This document shows positions 29,489-43,299 of a stretch of 64,000 nucleotides of DNA, piece after piece. The notes below the pieces were generated by a model that searched no databases, had not been told where the DNA came from, and worked only from the letters and a program-made list of their open reading frames with translations. The stretch spans positions 12,072,945 through 12,136,944 of the forward strand of contig NC_034010.1 of assembly GCF_000346465.2 (NCBI RefSeq), written 5' to 3'. Within the stretch, counting starts at the first letter, position 1; each line of letters begins with the position of its first letter. The position numbers were made by a program, and so were the translations under genes. This DNA comes from Prunus persica (lineage: Eukaryota > Streptophyta > Magnoliopsida > Rosales > Rosaceae).

Positions 29489-32400
29489 AAAAATTTAACT
29501 TTTTGTTGGACCTAAATATTGAAACCCCACAAACTGAAACCACCAAATAAAGAATGCCCAATTGATACTCCAATTTTCATTCAAGTCAACCTTTTTCAGT
29601 AACGAAGTTAGTTAGCTTCGCTGGGGCGCCGTTCAAGTTTGAATGTGCGAACTCAAAGCACCAGCAAGCTTCAGAATATATTATAACATATACAAGCATT
29701 TTATTCAATCTATTAAAAATAATAAAAATCACTTAATCACTCTCTCCATGTACTTGATCACCACTTAGAATAAGGATTTGAGCTAAATCCATTTTTTTTT
29801 TTTTGGCTTCGGTAACGACGAAAAGCTCTACAAACTATAACCTACTTGTTGTGTATGCAAATTTCAGATAAATTTAAAATACGTGCAATCAGGAGTAGAG
29901 TCGAAATCAAGTCCGAAGAGGCCTTGGCCTCCCACTCCTTTTATAACTCTTTTTAACATTTGAAACAAAGTATAATATTAAATAAAAAAAATTCACAACT
30001 AAGCTAGTGTTGCCCCCCTCTGCATTAAGTTTTAAGTTGTTACATAAGGCGGCATAAATACATAAATCAAGACATTAAATTATAGGTAAATTATAGGTAA
30101 GATGGAAAATAAATAAAAGTAGGTGAGAGGGCCGTCCTAATATATATTATTAGCTAAGAAAATTGAATAAACGGGACAGTCCAGGTCATTGTCAATATAA
30201 AACAAACAAAGCCAAGCCAACAATGGAGGGCTGGGCTGTCATATTTTGACTGAGAAAACTCTATACGCATATAGATATATGGTTGCCTTTTCATTATCAT
30301 TATATTTGACTGCTCGTGCAGATTTGGGGAGAGGACTTGCTGAGTGAGACACACATGCTGTATTAAATGAAGCCAAGTTTGTTTGGCTACGGCCCTCTCA
30401 AATATTGTTTGGCTCCCACCAACTTCCCTACGTTTTTTCTTTTATATGCGATATTTTAAATTACTCTTAAGTTATATGGAGAAAAATTCAAATTCGGATA
30501 CTGAAGGATAGACATACTACTGGAGTCAACTTGACTAACCTACATACATTATCTACGTATTTTTCACATTGACAATTATGAAATATACAATATTTCATAT
30601 TATTAATGTAACAGGAAATACATATTCAAATAAAAATATACTCAATGTAATATAAACTGTATCTCCTTGAACAGGAAATTATACATTAATTAATCTGTTA
30701 GCCTCGTCATATAAAGTGGCTTGGTTGACTCTTTTTCTTTTTTAGGTTATTAGCTTGGTTGACTTTGAACTGGAATAACTATCTACCACGCATGTTTATG
30801 CATTGAGAAAAATCACAGAATAACTTGATTTCACTCTTTCTTTGAATTGGGAAAACAAGATTTCTTGCTTCATTTTTGCTTCTCTTTTTCAAATGTGTCT
30901 ACACTTGGGTGTAGTACTTGTTTACCAAATAAAATCTTGGCAGTACTTGGAAAAAATATTTGGCAGTAACATACTCTTCAAACTCGATCACTTGATTACT
31001 TTTCTATTAATTATTTGCATTTACAGCTCTTTCTTTTCTTCCAATAATGGCGCACAATGTTAGATCTTTTATAGTGAAAATTAGGTTGAAGAGTGAGAAA
31101 GTGATTTCTAAATTTTCAGAGCGAGAGAAGTGATCACAGTTTTGATATATTGGAGTCTATTTTTACTGGAGCTGATTTTGTTGATGTGCCTTACCTTATC
31201 AACACTCAGGGTAGATTCCTGATAAATAATATTGTTACTCTTGCACTTTTAGAAATTTCGTGTATAGTTTCGAGAAATAGTACTAGAGAAACTAACTTTT
31301 CAGATACATCAACTGATGTGGCAGTGTTTCATTTGTTTCATGTTTAAGTTCACTTTGGAACTTATTTATTCACAGCAAATAAGATATTATCATATATTAA
31401 TTGATACTTAAAAGGTGGCCTCTCTAGTACTACTCTGGAAAACAACACATAAAATAAGATTAAGAAATTGGTGTCTTCACAAAAGAAAACTAATATTGCA
31501 CAAAATGGGTCAATTTCCAAATCACCTTCACCAACCTACCAACCTTGAATTATTCCTTATTGACACACTCACTGAAAACAAAATATGTAGAATGTGCTAG
31601 TAACAAATATTGTTTTTCATACATTAGTCCACATCTGATTGCAGAATTCTCAGCAATAAAACCATCTGCCCCAATTAAAAGCATCAATTTTGTTTGGTAT
31701 ATGCCCGAAAGCCATGAGCAAAGAATAATGTCAAAGATTCTACTATTTGTGCAAGGAAAACAGCCAAGACAAAGCCCATGTAATTTTTAAATATAATCGC
31801 CACAAACTCTCCTCAACCATGGAAAGTTGAGTCGAAGTGGATGCATGAGACATGCTTTTTCTTGTTAAAAATCCTATACATATGTACACCGTACTTTTGG
31901 ACTCATTATACAGTAGACTACTGTATACTGTATTTCTATACTTTGCTAAGAGTTTGATTCTTTTCCTCCCCTTCTCTTCAATGGAAAATCATCTCTAGTT
32001 CTTTTTCATCCCTAACAACATACAGGGTTGGACTGCTGAGTTCATAACTTTTCTATTGTTTATCAAACTTTTCTGAGTTCATAATTATTGAATTACAAAA
32101 CGTAAATGGCAAGAATCAAACTATATGGACTAAAATGAAACTCTGAATTCTGCACCCGATATCTTAAGTTTGATTCTCCCCATCTCTAATATTACTTGTA
32201 CAGAAAAAACAAATAAATTTATTTAAATAATTTATCATGTAACAAAAGAGATGAAGTCGGAGAAAACAAAATCAAAAAAGTTCCAAAGTCCCCCCAATCT
32301 TTCTTCGAGTGTGTATTTGATTTGATGGAGTACCTGTTGAGTGTGTATTTGATTTGATGCTTTGGTAGCTTGCGTCTCATGTTGCTTATATTACTGGAAA

Positions 32401-33114
32401 TATAACAAGCTAACAAAAAATGTTAAAAACGAGAAAGGCAAGTCCCATTTAGAAACAACAAAACGAAAAAAGAAAAAAAAAACTTAATTAAGCATGCATT
32501 AGGCGTGGGGTATGTTTGTCCCCGTATTTAGCCTACGTTATTGTTGAGAGTATTATTCCACATCACAAATAAAAGTACCGTCTTATAAAATGAATAAGAA
32601 AAACATGAGTGGTAAAAATGAAGAAGGCTACACATTTATCATTTATCTTCTCACTACTATCTTATTTTTCTTATGCACTTTTAATTATAAAAAAGAACAT
32701 TAAAACATTTATAAATGACTTTGAATCATTACAAGGCTGATTGCAGCAACAATTGCTAAGAACAATCCATCACTCTCCAAACTAATACAGATTATCAACT
32801 TGTACAAATAGCGCTCAATCGCTGAAAATTAACAAATTAGCATTACGTTAACTACTTTATTTGGTTAATTACACATTGTAATTCAATAAGCCGAATCGAG
32901 ATTAGCCACTTTAGGATTTACTTTTTAAATAGCCATGTTTGGTTAAGAGGCGACAGAAGATAGCTACCACTTTTTCTCTCTCGTTGGTTTGCTTGGTTTT
33001 CATTTAGAATTTTGATATTTGTTGCTACTTCAAAATAATAAAAAATAAAAAATATTGTAACGGAAAAAAGAATAATAATAAAATATTTATTGTAAGTCAA
33101 AACATAAAAACAAT
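29489..33114. other. Gene-free AT-rich interval
   Basis: Both strands were read; no gene, LTR pair or tRNA is recognised. Open frames of 60-80 codons here (for example near 31150 and 32920) have low-complexity or unfamiliar translations and no homologue I know. Long A or T runs are frequent. A short duplication, gtgtgtatttgatttgatg, lies near 32306-32360. Confidence 0.6.
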
Positions 33115-33235
33115 TTGAGTCTCGGCAATTGTAACACCTGATGGCTAACAAATTTAGTTTCGTGAGCGAGAATTAATCGAGGTGTGCGCAAACTGACCCG
33201 GACACCTTATGGTATTTATCCAAAAGAAAAAAACA
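33115..33235 (+). mobile_element. SINE-like fragment
   Basis: The phrase cgtgagcgagaattaatcga, then ggtgtgcgcaaactgacccg and an A-rich end, resembles a dispersed tRNA-derived SINE tail common in plant genomes. No target duplication was identified. Confidence 0.4.
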
Positions 33236-33527
33236 TAAAAACAATGTTAGAACAATAGCATGATGAAAAAGTTGTTACCCAGAACAACATCATTTTGTTG
33301 GATTGAAATTCAGTTAAAATTTGGTGAGCCATTAATTATCATTAAAAAAAAAAAATTTAATAAATCGAAGTAAAAATTGAAGTCCAAGTCCAACAACTAT
33401 GGCGTCTTCCTATGACAGCCTGAATTTTTAGACAGCGCCGAGGTGGGCCCCGTCACGGGACGCCTTCAAAATTTTCAACTTTGAACAATAAATCCCACCA
33501 TTTGGCCTCTTCCTCCACTCTCTCTAC

Positions 33528-33535
33528 TATATAAA
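33528..33535 (+). promoter_or_regulatory. TATA box of MVD
   Basis: tatataaa lies 153 bp before the MVD start codon, behind a CT-rich stretch. The interval fits a leader of about 120 bp. Confidence 0.7.
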
Positions 33536-33687
33536 ACTCCTAATACCAACTCTCGTTTTGCTCTCACCCTCAGATTCATATTGTTCGTTAGATCTCTCTC
33601 TATTTTTTCCCGGAAAATTTTAGCGCTTTCCTGGAAAATCTTCGTTTTCCTGGCGGCTTTTTGAGAAACCAAGTGGGCGTCGTGGAA

Positions 33688-36600
33688 ATGGCCGAAGAGT
33701 CGCAGAAATGGGTGCTGATGGTGACGGCGCAGACGCCCACCAACATCGCCGTGATCAAGTACTGGGGGAAGAGGGACGAGACGCTCATATTGCCGGTCAA
33801 TGACAGCATCAGCGTGACGCTTGATCCGGAGCACCTCTGCACCACCACTACTGTCTCCGTCAGTCCCTCCTTTGACCAGGATCGGATGTGGCTCAATGGA
33901 AAGGTAAAAGCTTTTTGTTTGTTTACGTCTTCTCAGTAGTCTCTTTGTGTTTGCTTCCCGGGAAAATGCATGGGAAACAAAGGATTTGAAGGTCTTTATT
34001 TGCTGTTAGCTTTGACATAAACTTGGTGGGTCCCCATTGGAAGGCAAAAAAACTTTTGGGTTCTAAGTTTTTGCCCATTTGGTTGGCAAGAAAAAGTAGA
34101 AATGGAAAGGAAATTGAAAATTTATAGTAGCTGTATCACTAGTATTGAGCTTTTGAAATTGGCTCTGTTGCTTTTGCCACAGAATTCTCAGAGGTTTAAT
34201 ATTTGCTTCTCCAAACACCATGATCGTTTCGGGATTTCACTGATCCGTGGCTCTTTTTTTATTTTTCCGGTTAGTGTAGGAGATTTCTCTTTCTGGAGGC
34301 AGATTCCAGAGCTGTTTAAGGGAAATTCGTAGTCGAGCTACCGATGTTCATGATAAGGAAAAGGGAATCAAGATTACTAAGAAGGATTGGGAGAAATTGA
34401 ATGTACATATTGCTTCATACAACAATTTTCCTACTGCTGCTGGATTGGCTTCCTCGGCAGCTGGTTTTGCTTGTCTTGGTAACGGATAATACTGATCATA
34501 TTATTGTTAATTTGTTACATGATTAGTGCCTTAAGTTTGAGAACACATGACTGTGTTAATAATGTTACTTGGGTACTGGATTAATCATTCTTTGTCAATA
34601 AATAGTAATTAAGCAATGAGCATATCATAGCTAAGCCTCCGTTTCTACTTGCAGTTTTTGCCCTCGCAAAGTTAATGAATGCGAATGAAGATCACAGCCA
34701 GCTTTCTGCTATTGCAAGGTAGTTTAATAGTTCTTCAATTATCTCATTTTCAGGTTGCCTGTATCTTGCTTCAATTATAATGATTCCAATTGTGAATGCC
34801 TTGTGCTTCATTTTCATTGCTTGAATGTGGCTGCTGTTCATGGAATTTTTAAGTCATGATAAGTATCAGAGTTATTATGTTTGCTACTATATGGACCTCA
34901 TGGTAATGGATTTCACTATGTGTGTTTTTAAGTTCATCTTAGTAGTTGTGTTATAAATCCCTTTTCTTCTGTATTCACATTATAGAGATTCAAGTATTGT
35001 AGTTGGTGATGATAATTCTCTAAATTTGTTTGTTCATACAGGCGAGGTTCGGGCAGTGCTTGTCGCAGTTTGTATGGGGGATTTGTCAAGTGGATCATGG
35101 GAAAAGTAAGTTTAGTTCTTTTATGGTTATTGTTATGTCCTCTGTTAAAAACCAAGTTATTCTATTCAGTCTTTAGTGCTGATTCTTGGTATCATTATCT
35201 ATTAAGGATGAGAAGGGAACCGACAGTCTTGCAGTTCAACTTGCGGACGAGAAGCACTGGGATGAGCTTGTCATTGTTATTGCTGTGGTATGTAATATAT
35301 GTTCTATGCATTCTGTCAAATGATTTTATTGGCAAATTTTGGCCTGTGGATATGACTTTCTTTTCTTGTCATCTTGTGCTCGGTTGTTTTTGAAAGATTT
35401 TCCCTAGGGTCTTTTGAATTTTCGACTTTCCATCTCTGAGTTGGCCATGCATTTCATTCTCTTCTTTTTAAAATATAATTTTTTGGGTAGTTTGATGGTT
35501 TGACGTTATTTCTATTCGTGATATGCATCTTTCTGGTTTTGTAGTATCAACCATATTATCTTAAATGTGTTTTCTGGTCAGTATCAATGGCACGATGATA
35601 CTTTTCAGTTTTGCAAAATACTACCTTTGAATATTATATTATATTTATTTAAAAAAAATTATCCCCGTTCAGTTGCACAAAGAGTTAGGAAGATATTAAG
35701 TAGTCAAGATTAAAAAAAAAAATAGTAAGAATTAAAAGTTTGATTTAATGTATTTAATTTGAGAGTTGCTACTATTAAAAAGAATAATTTTTATAAAGTC
35801 GAGTTTATTTTTTGCAAGTCATGTTAGTGCATGTTTTGTTGTCATGAGGTGGATTTGGTGGAATGGAAACATAATTTGGCAGTTGTACCCAGCCCAAAAA
35901 TTTATATGATGGGTGTTTATAATGACTGCACATGCTTATTTTGGAACGTTGAGGTGCCGCAATTTGTATAGAATCCTGACAGAAGCCAAAGATGTATTCT
36001 GAATGTCTGATTAGGTTTATCACCCTATACCCTAAGTTATTCAAATCTTGATTTTGTTTATTCCAGGTAAGTTCACAGCAGAAGGAAACGAGTAGCACTA
36101 CAGGAATGCGTGATACTGTTGAAACAAGTTTGCTCTTACAACATAGAGCGAAGGTACATTCTCCATTGTCCTTTCACTGCCTAGTTTAAATGCTAGGAAT
36201 TTTACGAACTGAACTTTAATCCATAAATTCTATAATTTTGAATTATTTGTACCTTCAAGCTCCCTCATTTTAGTGCACCGTTAATAGAAAAACACGGTGT
36301 CTTATTCTTTTAGGTCATCTGCTGTCACTTATTTTGGTGGGGTCATTTAACCCTGATCTAACTTGTATATTTCTGTTTGTCTTTTTATACTGTTACAGGA
36401 AGTGGTACCCAAACGCATATTAAAAATGGAAGAAGCTATAAAAAATCGTGATTTTGCTTCTTTTGCACAACTGGCCTGTACTGACAGTAACCAGTTTCAT
36501 GCTGTTTGCCTCGACACATGTCCCCCCATATTCTACATGAATGATACATCCCACAGGCAAGCCTCTTTTTTGCATTTGTGTTACTTGAAAAGCTCAGCGG

Positions 36601-37908
36601 TTACAGTAATTCATTTATGTTTTCATTGAGGTGCGGAACTAGAAACTTGGAATTCAATATTGATGAAGTAACTATGTTTCAGGATAATCAGCCTTGTTGA
36701 AAAGTGGAACCGTGCAGCAGGAACGCCTCAGGTTAGGAAACTAAATTATTTTTAACGAGTATAAAATACTGATTGCTGCTCTTTGTAGCATGATAATGTT
36801 AAAAAACGGTGATCTTAAATTTCTAAGATTGCTAGTGCTCTGTGAGCAGTCATATCTTGAATTTGGTATGTCTGATTGTATTTTCAGTAGAAGTCCTTCA
36901 GCATAAAAAGATTAACCTAGTTAAAGCTTCAATTTTGCATGTTTTCTTCATATAATGTCTCAACTGAAGCAAATTGCACATCCTCAACAGAAGCAAGCTG
37001 TAAAGAATTTCCGAAGATGTAACTAATAAATTTACAAATTATTAGTGGAAAAGAAAACTTTTGGCATTAGCGTTTCAAGTAATTTGGTTCAGACTTTGTT
37101 CTCATAATAAACGTTATTGCTCAAACCATGCTTGGAAGTTTCCCTGGGGATATACCTTTCCTGAATGGCAATATTATAACATGTTAGTAAAAGTACTAAA
37201 TTTCGGTTGTGACTCTTAAAGGCTTCAGAAATACTAATCTGAACCTGCTTATCTCATGTGGCACTAATCTTACTTTATGTTTAGCTTATGGCATCCGTCT
37301 GCTACTAAATATTATTTGGGAAAATATTTTATACTCTATAAGCTTATTTGAGTTGCATACTGTTCATACTATTTTTTTGAGTAGTTGAAAATATTTTAAT
37401 AACTGACAGGTGGCGTATACATTTGATGCGGGGCCGAATGCGGTTCTAATCGCACGTAACCGAGAAACAGCTGCCCTTTTGGTTCAGAAGCTGCTATTCT
37501 GCTTTCCTCCAAAATCTGATGCAGATTTGAACAGGTAATATTTGTGGGCTTTCATATGACATTTCCTCAAGCTTAAGAGATTCTTATTTCTGTGTGGTTT
37601 CCGCATCAATGATTTTTCTGATGGCACCAACCTCGCTCCCCCTTGTGTGTGTGGCTTTCTCTTTTAAATTTTTTCTTAATTCTTTTCACAGTTTCGTTCT
37701 TGGTGATAAGTCCATTCTGAAAGATGCTGGGGTTGAGAGCCTGGAGGCCATCGAAAGTTTGCCTGCACCTCCAGAAATCAAGGATCCATCCCAGAGGCAC
37801 AGAGGAGATGTTAGTTACTTTATTTGCACAAGACCTGGGAGAGGTCCAGTTGTGCTGTCAGATGAAAGTCAATTTCTTCTCAACCCTGAAACTGGGTTGC
37901 CAAAGTAA
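33688..37908 (+). CDS. MVD: Mevalonate diphosphate decarboxylase (10 exons, 419 residues)
   Basis: Catalyses the ATP-dependent decarboxylation of mevalonate-5-diphosphate to isopentenyl diphosphate, the last step of the mevalonate pathway. Exons: 33688-33903, 34280-34478, 34655-34718, 35042-35105, 35207-35287, 36067-36153, 36399-36556, 36683-36731, 37410-37534, 37692-37908. Phases close exactly, giving 419 residues, the usual plant length. Visible landmarks are [15 protein letters not shown] near the N-terminus, a PTS2-like nonapeptide SVTLDPEHL (residues 42-50), the GHMP ATP-binding loop [14 protein letters not shown] (122-135), [16 protein letters not shown], and the catalytic-Asp motif YTFDAGPN (Asp312). 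All introns are GT-AG except the one after exon 7, which begins GC. The ATG at 33688 was preferred over an upstream TTG because the conserved N-terminus starts there. The last exon and 3' flank have been copied into the RLP array. Confidence 0.96.
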
Positions 37909-38815
37909 GCTGAGAAGATTTCTCTTTCTTTCACGGTGTTCTGTTGTTTCTCAGGACGACTCAAATGGTTGTATGAGCCTGAATAGTTCTTTCAGATGAT
38001 CCTTTTAAGCTGGACCCAAGAATTGCCATAAAATGATTATCCGAGTTCATCTCAGTTAAGACAGTTTCTGTTGCTTGTTTCATGTATCTTTAACTTACTT
38101 TTTGCTCTTTTAATCCAATTATGGTCTTTGTGCTCATTGTCTTTGACACATTAACGAATAAATTGTCTATTGTTCATCTGAAAGTGTGACATTGTGATAA
38201 CTATTAGCAATTCATTCCCGTTCTCTACATGCCCGTCCTAAATGTCAATCAGAAATTTTGAACTCGAGTTAAAGTAGCTTGAATTCCACCAACATCATGG
38301 CATTGTATGACCTTTATACTGATGCATACCGGAAGCAAATGATCGACAAACGTCCAGATCCAAGAACAAGCAAACGATCGACAAACATCTAGACCCATCA
38401 GCTTTATGAAATTCACCAAAGAAGAGAGAAAATCTCAATAATTTTAATAATGATATTAATAAGCCGTCAATTACAACGCTTAAAGTTGTTCAAATAGAAA
38501 ACATAGAACTCCAAAATCGTAGGAAGCTTCTTAAAACTTAAATGACAAGAAAATAATTACATCCTAATCTTAATAAAAGTAAACAATTAATTATTCTAAA
38601 ATTAATAAATAAAAACATTAAATAAAATATTTTCCTCGCCAGAACCCTATTCTTTCATGAATAAGCCAATTGATCAGCAGTACAAGAACACTTCCTCCTG
38701 ATGCTTTCTTTTCATCTCCTTTTTATTCTTTCCTACTTTTTCCTTACACATTTGCAAAAAAGTATCCTAGAATTTACCCATATGGCTACTGCCATGTTTT
38801 CACCTTCCATGCCTT
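37909..38815 (+). other. MVD 3' flank (source of array copies)
   Basis: Non-coding. 37909-38145 corresponds to 6460-6693 and 38230-38400 corresponds to 17091-17300. No gene is seen. Confidence 0.75.
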
Positions 38816-38966
38816 TTTTTTTTTTTAAGCACAAACGATAGTTTAAACTATACGTTATGAGAGATTCTCTCACACACACACTATCATGGTATCGTGGGGA
38901 TTCGAACCTAAGACCACTAGTATGCAAGTCAAGGTCCTTTTTCACTTGGCTAAACCCCGTTGGCAC
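38816..38966 (-). mobile_element. tRNA-derived SINE-like element
   Basis: Read on the minus strand it has an A-box-like tttagccaagtg, then about 40 bp on a B-box-like taggttcgaatcccca, and a T/A-rich tail. This is the layout of a tRNA-derived SINE between MVD and the hydrolase. Confidence 0.55.
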
Positions 38967-39222
38967 CTTCCATGTCTTATATTTGCACCAAGTGCATTGC
39001 ATCTGTCATTTGTGCAGAATTTATCAATCTTCACAAACTATTTTCAAAAAGTCTCATTCCTTTCCAATATTTAATCTATTTGAAAATTTTAAGCCAGTTT
39101 CGTCCAATTCCTTACAAAATCTATCTTGCTGAAGCAAAATATTAAACAATGACAGAAATTTGAGTCTGATACAAAGGACAAAAAAAAGGGAAGAGAAAGA
39201 GCTGCCCTGTATCAACAATGGG

Positions 39223-40430
39223 CTACTTCTCTTCAATCAGAAGTGCCTTTAAGATAGCTTCACTGATACCATCTGCAGCTGGAAACAAGTGTCCAGCACC
39301 TGGTAACTCATGGTAGTGAATCCATGGAAGCTTTTCTGCAATATAGCGTTGCAGTTCGACTGGGACAAGCAGATCTTCATCACCCTGCCATAGATGGACA
39401 GAGCCTTCCTTACCGGCAAAAGGGTTCTTCAGATCTAGAGGATCAAATTCCCAGGTCCCAAATCCAACCATCATGTCACGAAGGACTGACTCAAATTCTC
39501 CTTGCTGCTTGGCCTGTACCTGCAATTGATAAATGAATCATCAAAGCTGGTAGCAAGGACGAATGCCACATAAAATGAGTCAAGTATAGTTGGATGAGAG
39601 TATTTTCAACAAGATTACAGCACAAACAAAACTCCCAACTGCCCTGTAAACCAGGAGGCTCCTGAAAACCTCAACTAGCACTATAGCTCAAGGGTTTCAA
39701 ATTGTTGTACAACGGTTTGAGAAGTTAATTTTTCACATCATATGAAGCTTTATATTGAATCTTCTAAGGTACGTGGTAATGGACCGAGCTGAAGTAATGC
39801 CTCATGTTGTGTCCCTCTTATTGAGTTCAATAAAAAAGTCCTAATCATTTACCGAATAAGAAAAGTACCTTGTTATCTCTTTCAGAAACGTTCGCATTCC
39901 GTATGATCTCCAAATCTTGGCGAGAAAAAATATTCATATTTGGGTTACTACTGGATACAACACTGGATGTAGGAAATAGTTTCTGAGTGTTCCACCAGTA
40001 GATTAGCCATGGTATGTGGTGAGCAACTCGAAGTGCCCATTGATCCCGCGGAGGTTGTTTATAATAGGCACTGGACAAGTTGGCAGGCAAGCCTGGCCAC
40101 CAATAGTTGACAACAGGAGCAATCAGTGTTGCTCCTGCTAGCCTGTCAGAATCCCAAACATCAAACTTGAGAAAAACTTCAATACTGATTAACATATCAG
40201 GTAATGTAGAATTTGGTCATCATTGAAGTAAAGCCTTGTATCCAGAATTTGATACAAGCATAAGTACCAGATAAAACCTACTTTCAATGAAGTTCCAATG
40301 CTGGTGTAAAGTAATTAATGTATTATGCAGCCTTTGCAAATCTTTACTTCAACATTTAGAAGGTTTCCATATTGTATCCAGCCAAAATAAAGTTAAATAC
40401 ATATGCAGCATGATATTTGAAATTAATTCA

Positions 40431-40477
<47 letters not shown>

Positions 40478-41132
40478 TGGTATTCTAACATTCACAAAGG
40501 ACATGTAGAGAACTGCCTATGCTATCCATGAGGCCTGTAGGAAAGTCTTACCTGTGAGGGATGTACCGAAGACACTTCCAGATGACCTGTCCACCCATAG
40601 AATATCCAATTACATAAAATTTGGATCCCAGTCCCAGCTGGTCACCAAGCTCTTCTATATCTAAAGCCAAACTCTTCCGCGTTCGCTTAGGATCTGGATC
40701 ACTTTCACCATATCCCGGTCTGTCAAAAGAAACAATGTACACCCCTAAATCTTCAAGCACTTCCTGAAAAAGAATCCATCAAGAAGTTAACCAATCTAAT
40801 TTTTGGACACAAACTTCAAAAACCAATGAAGACTATAAAATCAATTTGAAATTGAGAAACAAATTGAAAACCTTAGTGACGGTTGTTGCAATCAGTGCAT
40901 CATGTCTGGTAGAACCAAAGGCATGAACATAAATAATCTTATATCTGGCCACTTCTTTTGGAACACCATGTTCCTTGTAGGCCAAATATCTTCCATCCCT
41001 CAGTTTTATTCTAGATGCCGTGACGAGTGGGCCGCTGGGGGAGCCACAAAGTTTTGGAGGGGGTGGTTGGATGGCCTGATATGCCCATGCCAGCAACCCA
41101 ACTAACAAGAGAAATGTGAGTCTCTTAAACAT
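39223..41132 (-). CDS. Membrane-anchored alpha/beta hydrolase (4 exons, 347 residues)
   Basis: Exons on the minus strand, high to low: 41132-40872, 40763-40552, 40142-39869, 39519-39223. Phases close exactly. The N-terminus (MFKRLTFLLLVGLLAWAYQA) is a probable signal anchor, followed by a proline run. The fold is the alpha/beta hydrolase superfamily: an HxFGS-type oxyanion region near residue 70, GYSMGG with nucleophile Ser142, the acid in GDEDLLVP (Asp298), and the base His326 in GAGHL. The lid region has WWPGLP and WLIYWW aromatic motifs. The substrate is unknown; related plant proteins are annotated only as hydrolase-family members. A consensus acceptor just before the ATG (ttcattctcag) suggests a 5'-UTR intron. 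Confidence 0.93.
40434..40474 (+). repeat. TC dinucleotide microsatellite in hydrolase intron
   Basis: About 20 uninterrupted units within the second intron of the hydrolase gene. Confidence 0.97.
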
Positions 41133-41786
41133 CTCTGATGCCTGAACCCCTGAGAATGAAAAATGAAACTTTGCTGAAAAACCAGTACAAGAAGCGAGGA
41201 GCAAAATAGCACTGACCTTGAGGACACTATAATAAGGCTTAATTTGGGCATTTCCCCTTAATTTGGATGATTAAAGTTTTGATGAGATCACATATTGATT
41301 ACCTCCACAAGTTCACCAATGAAGAGGTTATCTGAATGAAACAACAACCAGAAGAACAGGAGAGCCAAGTTTAAAAAGCAGGGTAAACAGAACAAAAATA
41401 CACACAAAATACAGAAAGGGTCAATAAACAAATAAATCAGTTTGCACATTAGAAACTCCCATCATTTAGTTAATTTTACAAGAAATTACATGAACTTCAA
41501 TAATCTATCTGCTTTGCCCTGTTCTTCATCCAAAAAATAAAAAATAAAAATGTAGCAATAAATCTGTCCATTGGGTTTCCATTGTGTCCAAGAAAGCAGT
41601 CAATATGCAGAAACAAGCATCAACCAAATCAACCAATCATTTTTAAGACAGAAAAACTTGAATATATGGACTGCATCATATAAACTAGACTCAGAGCATA
41701 AAACCCAGAGAGAGAGAGAGAACGTACGTTAATTACAGTTGAGTGCAGGAAGAACAGCTGTTGTGCTGAAGCAAACCATTATATAT
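41133..41786 (-). promoter_or_regulatory. Hydrolase 5' UTR, UTR intron and TATA box
   Basis: On the minus strand a TATA-like atatataa lies at 41786-41779. A short leader with a donor-like aac|gtacgt near 41730 follows, and an acceptor (ttctcag) lies about 20 bp before the ATG. Together they suggest a first non-coding exon of about 30 bp and a UTR intron of about 575 bp. This is inferred from signals only. Confidence 0.45.
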
Positions 41787-43299
41787 CTTTAACTTAACAT
41801 TTGGTTTTAATTAATTAATTAATTGTATTACAAGTAAGTAAACAAGACCGCCACCTAAACAAGACCGCCACCTAACTACCGAACCCAACCTAAAGTCGAT
41901 GGCATATTTTTCGCTCCATTCATTTTGACCTACATTTTTCTGGTCAGCAGCAAAGCAGAGAGGAGGTTGTTTAATCCAGAAGTTGCAGGTAAACCTTACA
42001 AGACGACAAAATGGATTATTTTCCGCCATGCTGTCGTAAGATTGACCTAAATTCTTTTGTTGTCGTCTGTTATAAATTATTTTCTTTTTACAAGAAAATG
42101 GATAATTTTGTGTTGTCGTAAGATTACCCTAAATTTCAAGCGTTTTGAAAAATATGATAATTTAAAATGTTGACAATCTCTAAGAAAAATTTATCTGATA
42201 TCCCACATAGCATGATGAAGTGATGCAGTGGATTTACCCAAAATCAACTCCTTCACTTTTTGACCAGAAGAAAAAGTGATTAGGTAAGTTTTTTTTTTAA
42301 TATTTACAATAATTGGTTTGGGCCTAACAAAATATTTATATAATTGTTGGGGTCTTTTTTGGTCAAAAAACTTGTCCAGGCTTGTTGATTCTTGGAGTAC
42401 TATAGAGTGATAGATCAAGCTTTTGTTGTCCTCTTTTTTTGAGATAGCGCCCAAAGCATCCCAAGGGAGAAGTAAGTCACAGGGGAGTACTCTGTTCTTC
42501 TTCCAGCAGCTACATGTTTTGTGTTAACGTTTCCGGTGGCTTTGGAAAGAGTTGGAGATTGTGCATTGATGTTGTATAGGCTTGGCATGAGAGTTTGCTT
42601 TGGTGAATCAAGATATTACTATGCTTTGCATGAGAAGCTTGTGGTGTGGGAGCTAAGAACCCATAAGTTTAGCAAGAGATAGAGAGTTCGAAAGGCAAAA
42701 ACTTGGAATTGTAGATGGACTATATCTTCTAGTAGCTCTGGATTGCTCCCACCAGCTTGAATGGGTTTCTTGAAACAAAGAAAATTAATTATGATGCTTG
42801 ACTCATGATTTACAGAAATGCTTGGGTGATGTTTAGGGTTTAGCATGGTCTTCTAAGAGAAAATAAGCATAAAGAAAGGATTAAGGCTTGAGATTTGGTG
42901 TCACATCCCTAGATCAGCTCCGCCATAGAATGATATTATCCTCTTTGGGCCCCCCTCTCTGCCTTCAAGATTTTGTTTTTGAGAACTCACGAGCAACTTC
43001 CCAATGGGCCACTCATCTTGGGATTGCTCTAGCTCAAACTCGCTTAAATTCGAAGTTCCCATGACTCCGAAGCCAGTGAGCTCCCAAAAGGCCTCGTGCT
43101 AAATGGAGACGGGCATGTACATATAAGACACATCACCCCCTCTCTATTGGTCGATGTGGAATGTTATATAGGTATCCAGTGACTATGAAAATGTCTATAT
43201 CTTATGCATGCATAAAGAGAAATGTAGGTGTACAAATTGATGATCATCAATGATACTATTTATATATAGTACGTATTAAGGTGATCAAGGGTTGTGATG
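41787..43299. other. No recognised content
   Basis: Both strands were read; open frames at 41811-42029 and 42191-42454 have no recognisable domain. 41846-41876 carries a short tandem duplication (aacaagaccgccacctaa). No LTR or repeat family was identified. Confidence 0.55.

Noticed and set aside
31150..31347. 65-codon frame in the gene-free interval
   Set aside because: No family resemblance, no splice signals that extend it and no neighbouring coding text.
33661..33687. MVD start at an upstream TTG in frame
   Set aside because: Plant MVDs begin at the MAEESxKWV-like position; the ATG at 33688 is the natural start.
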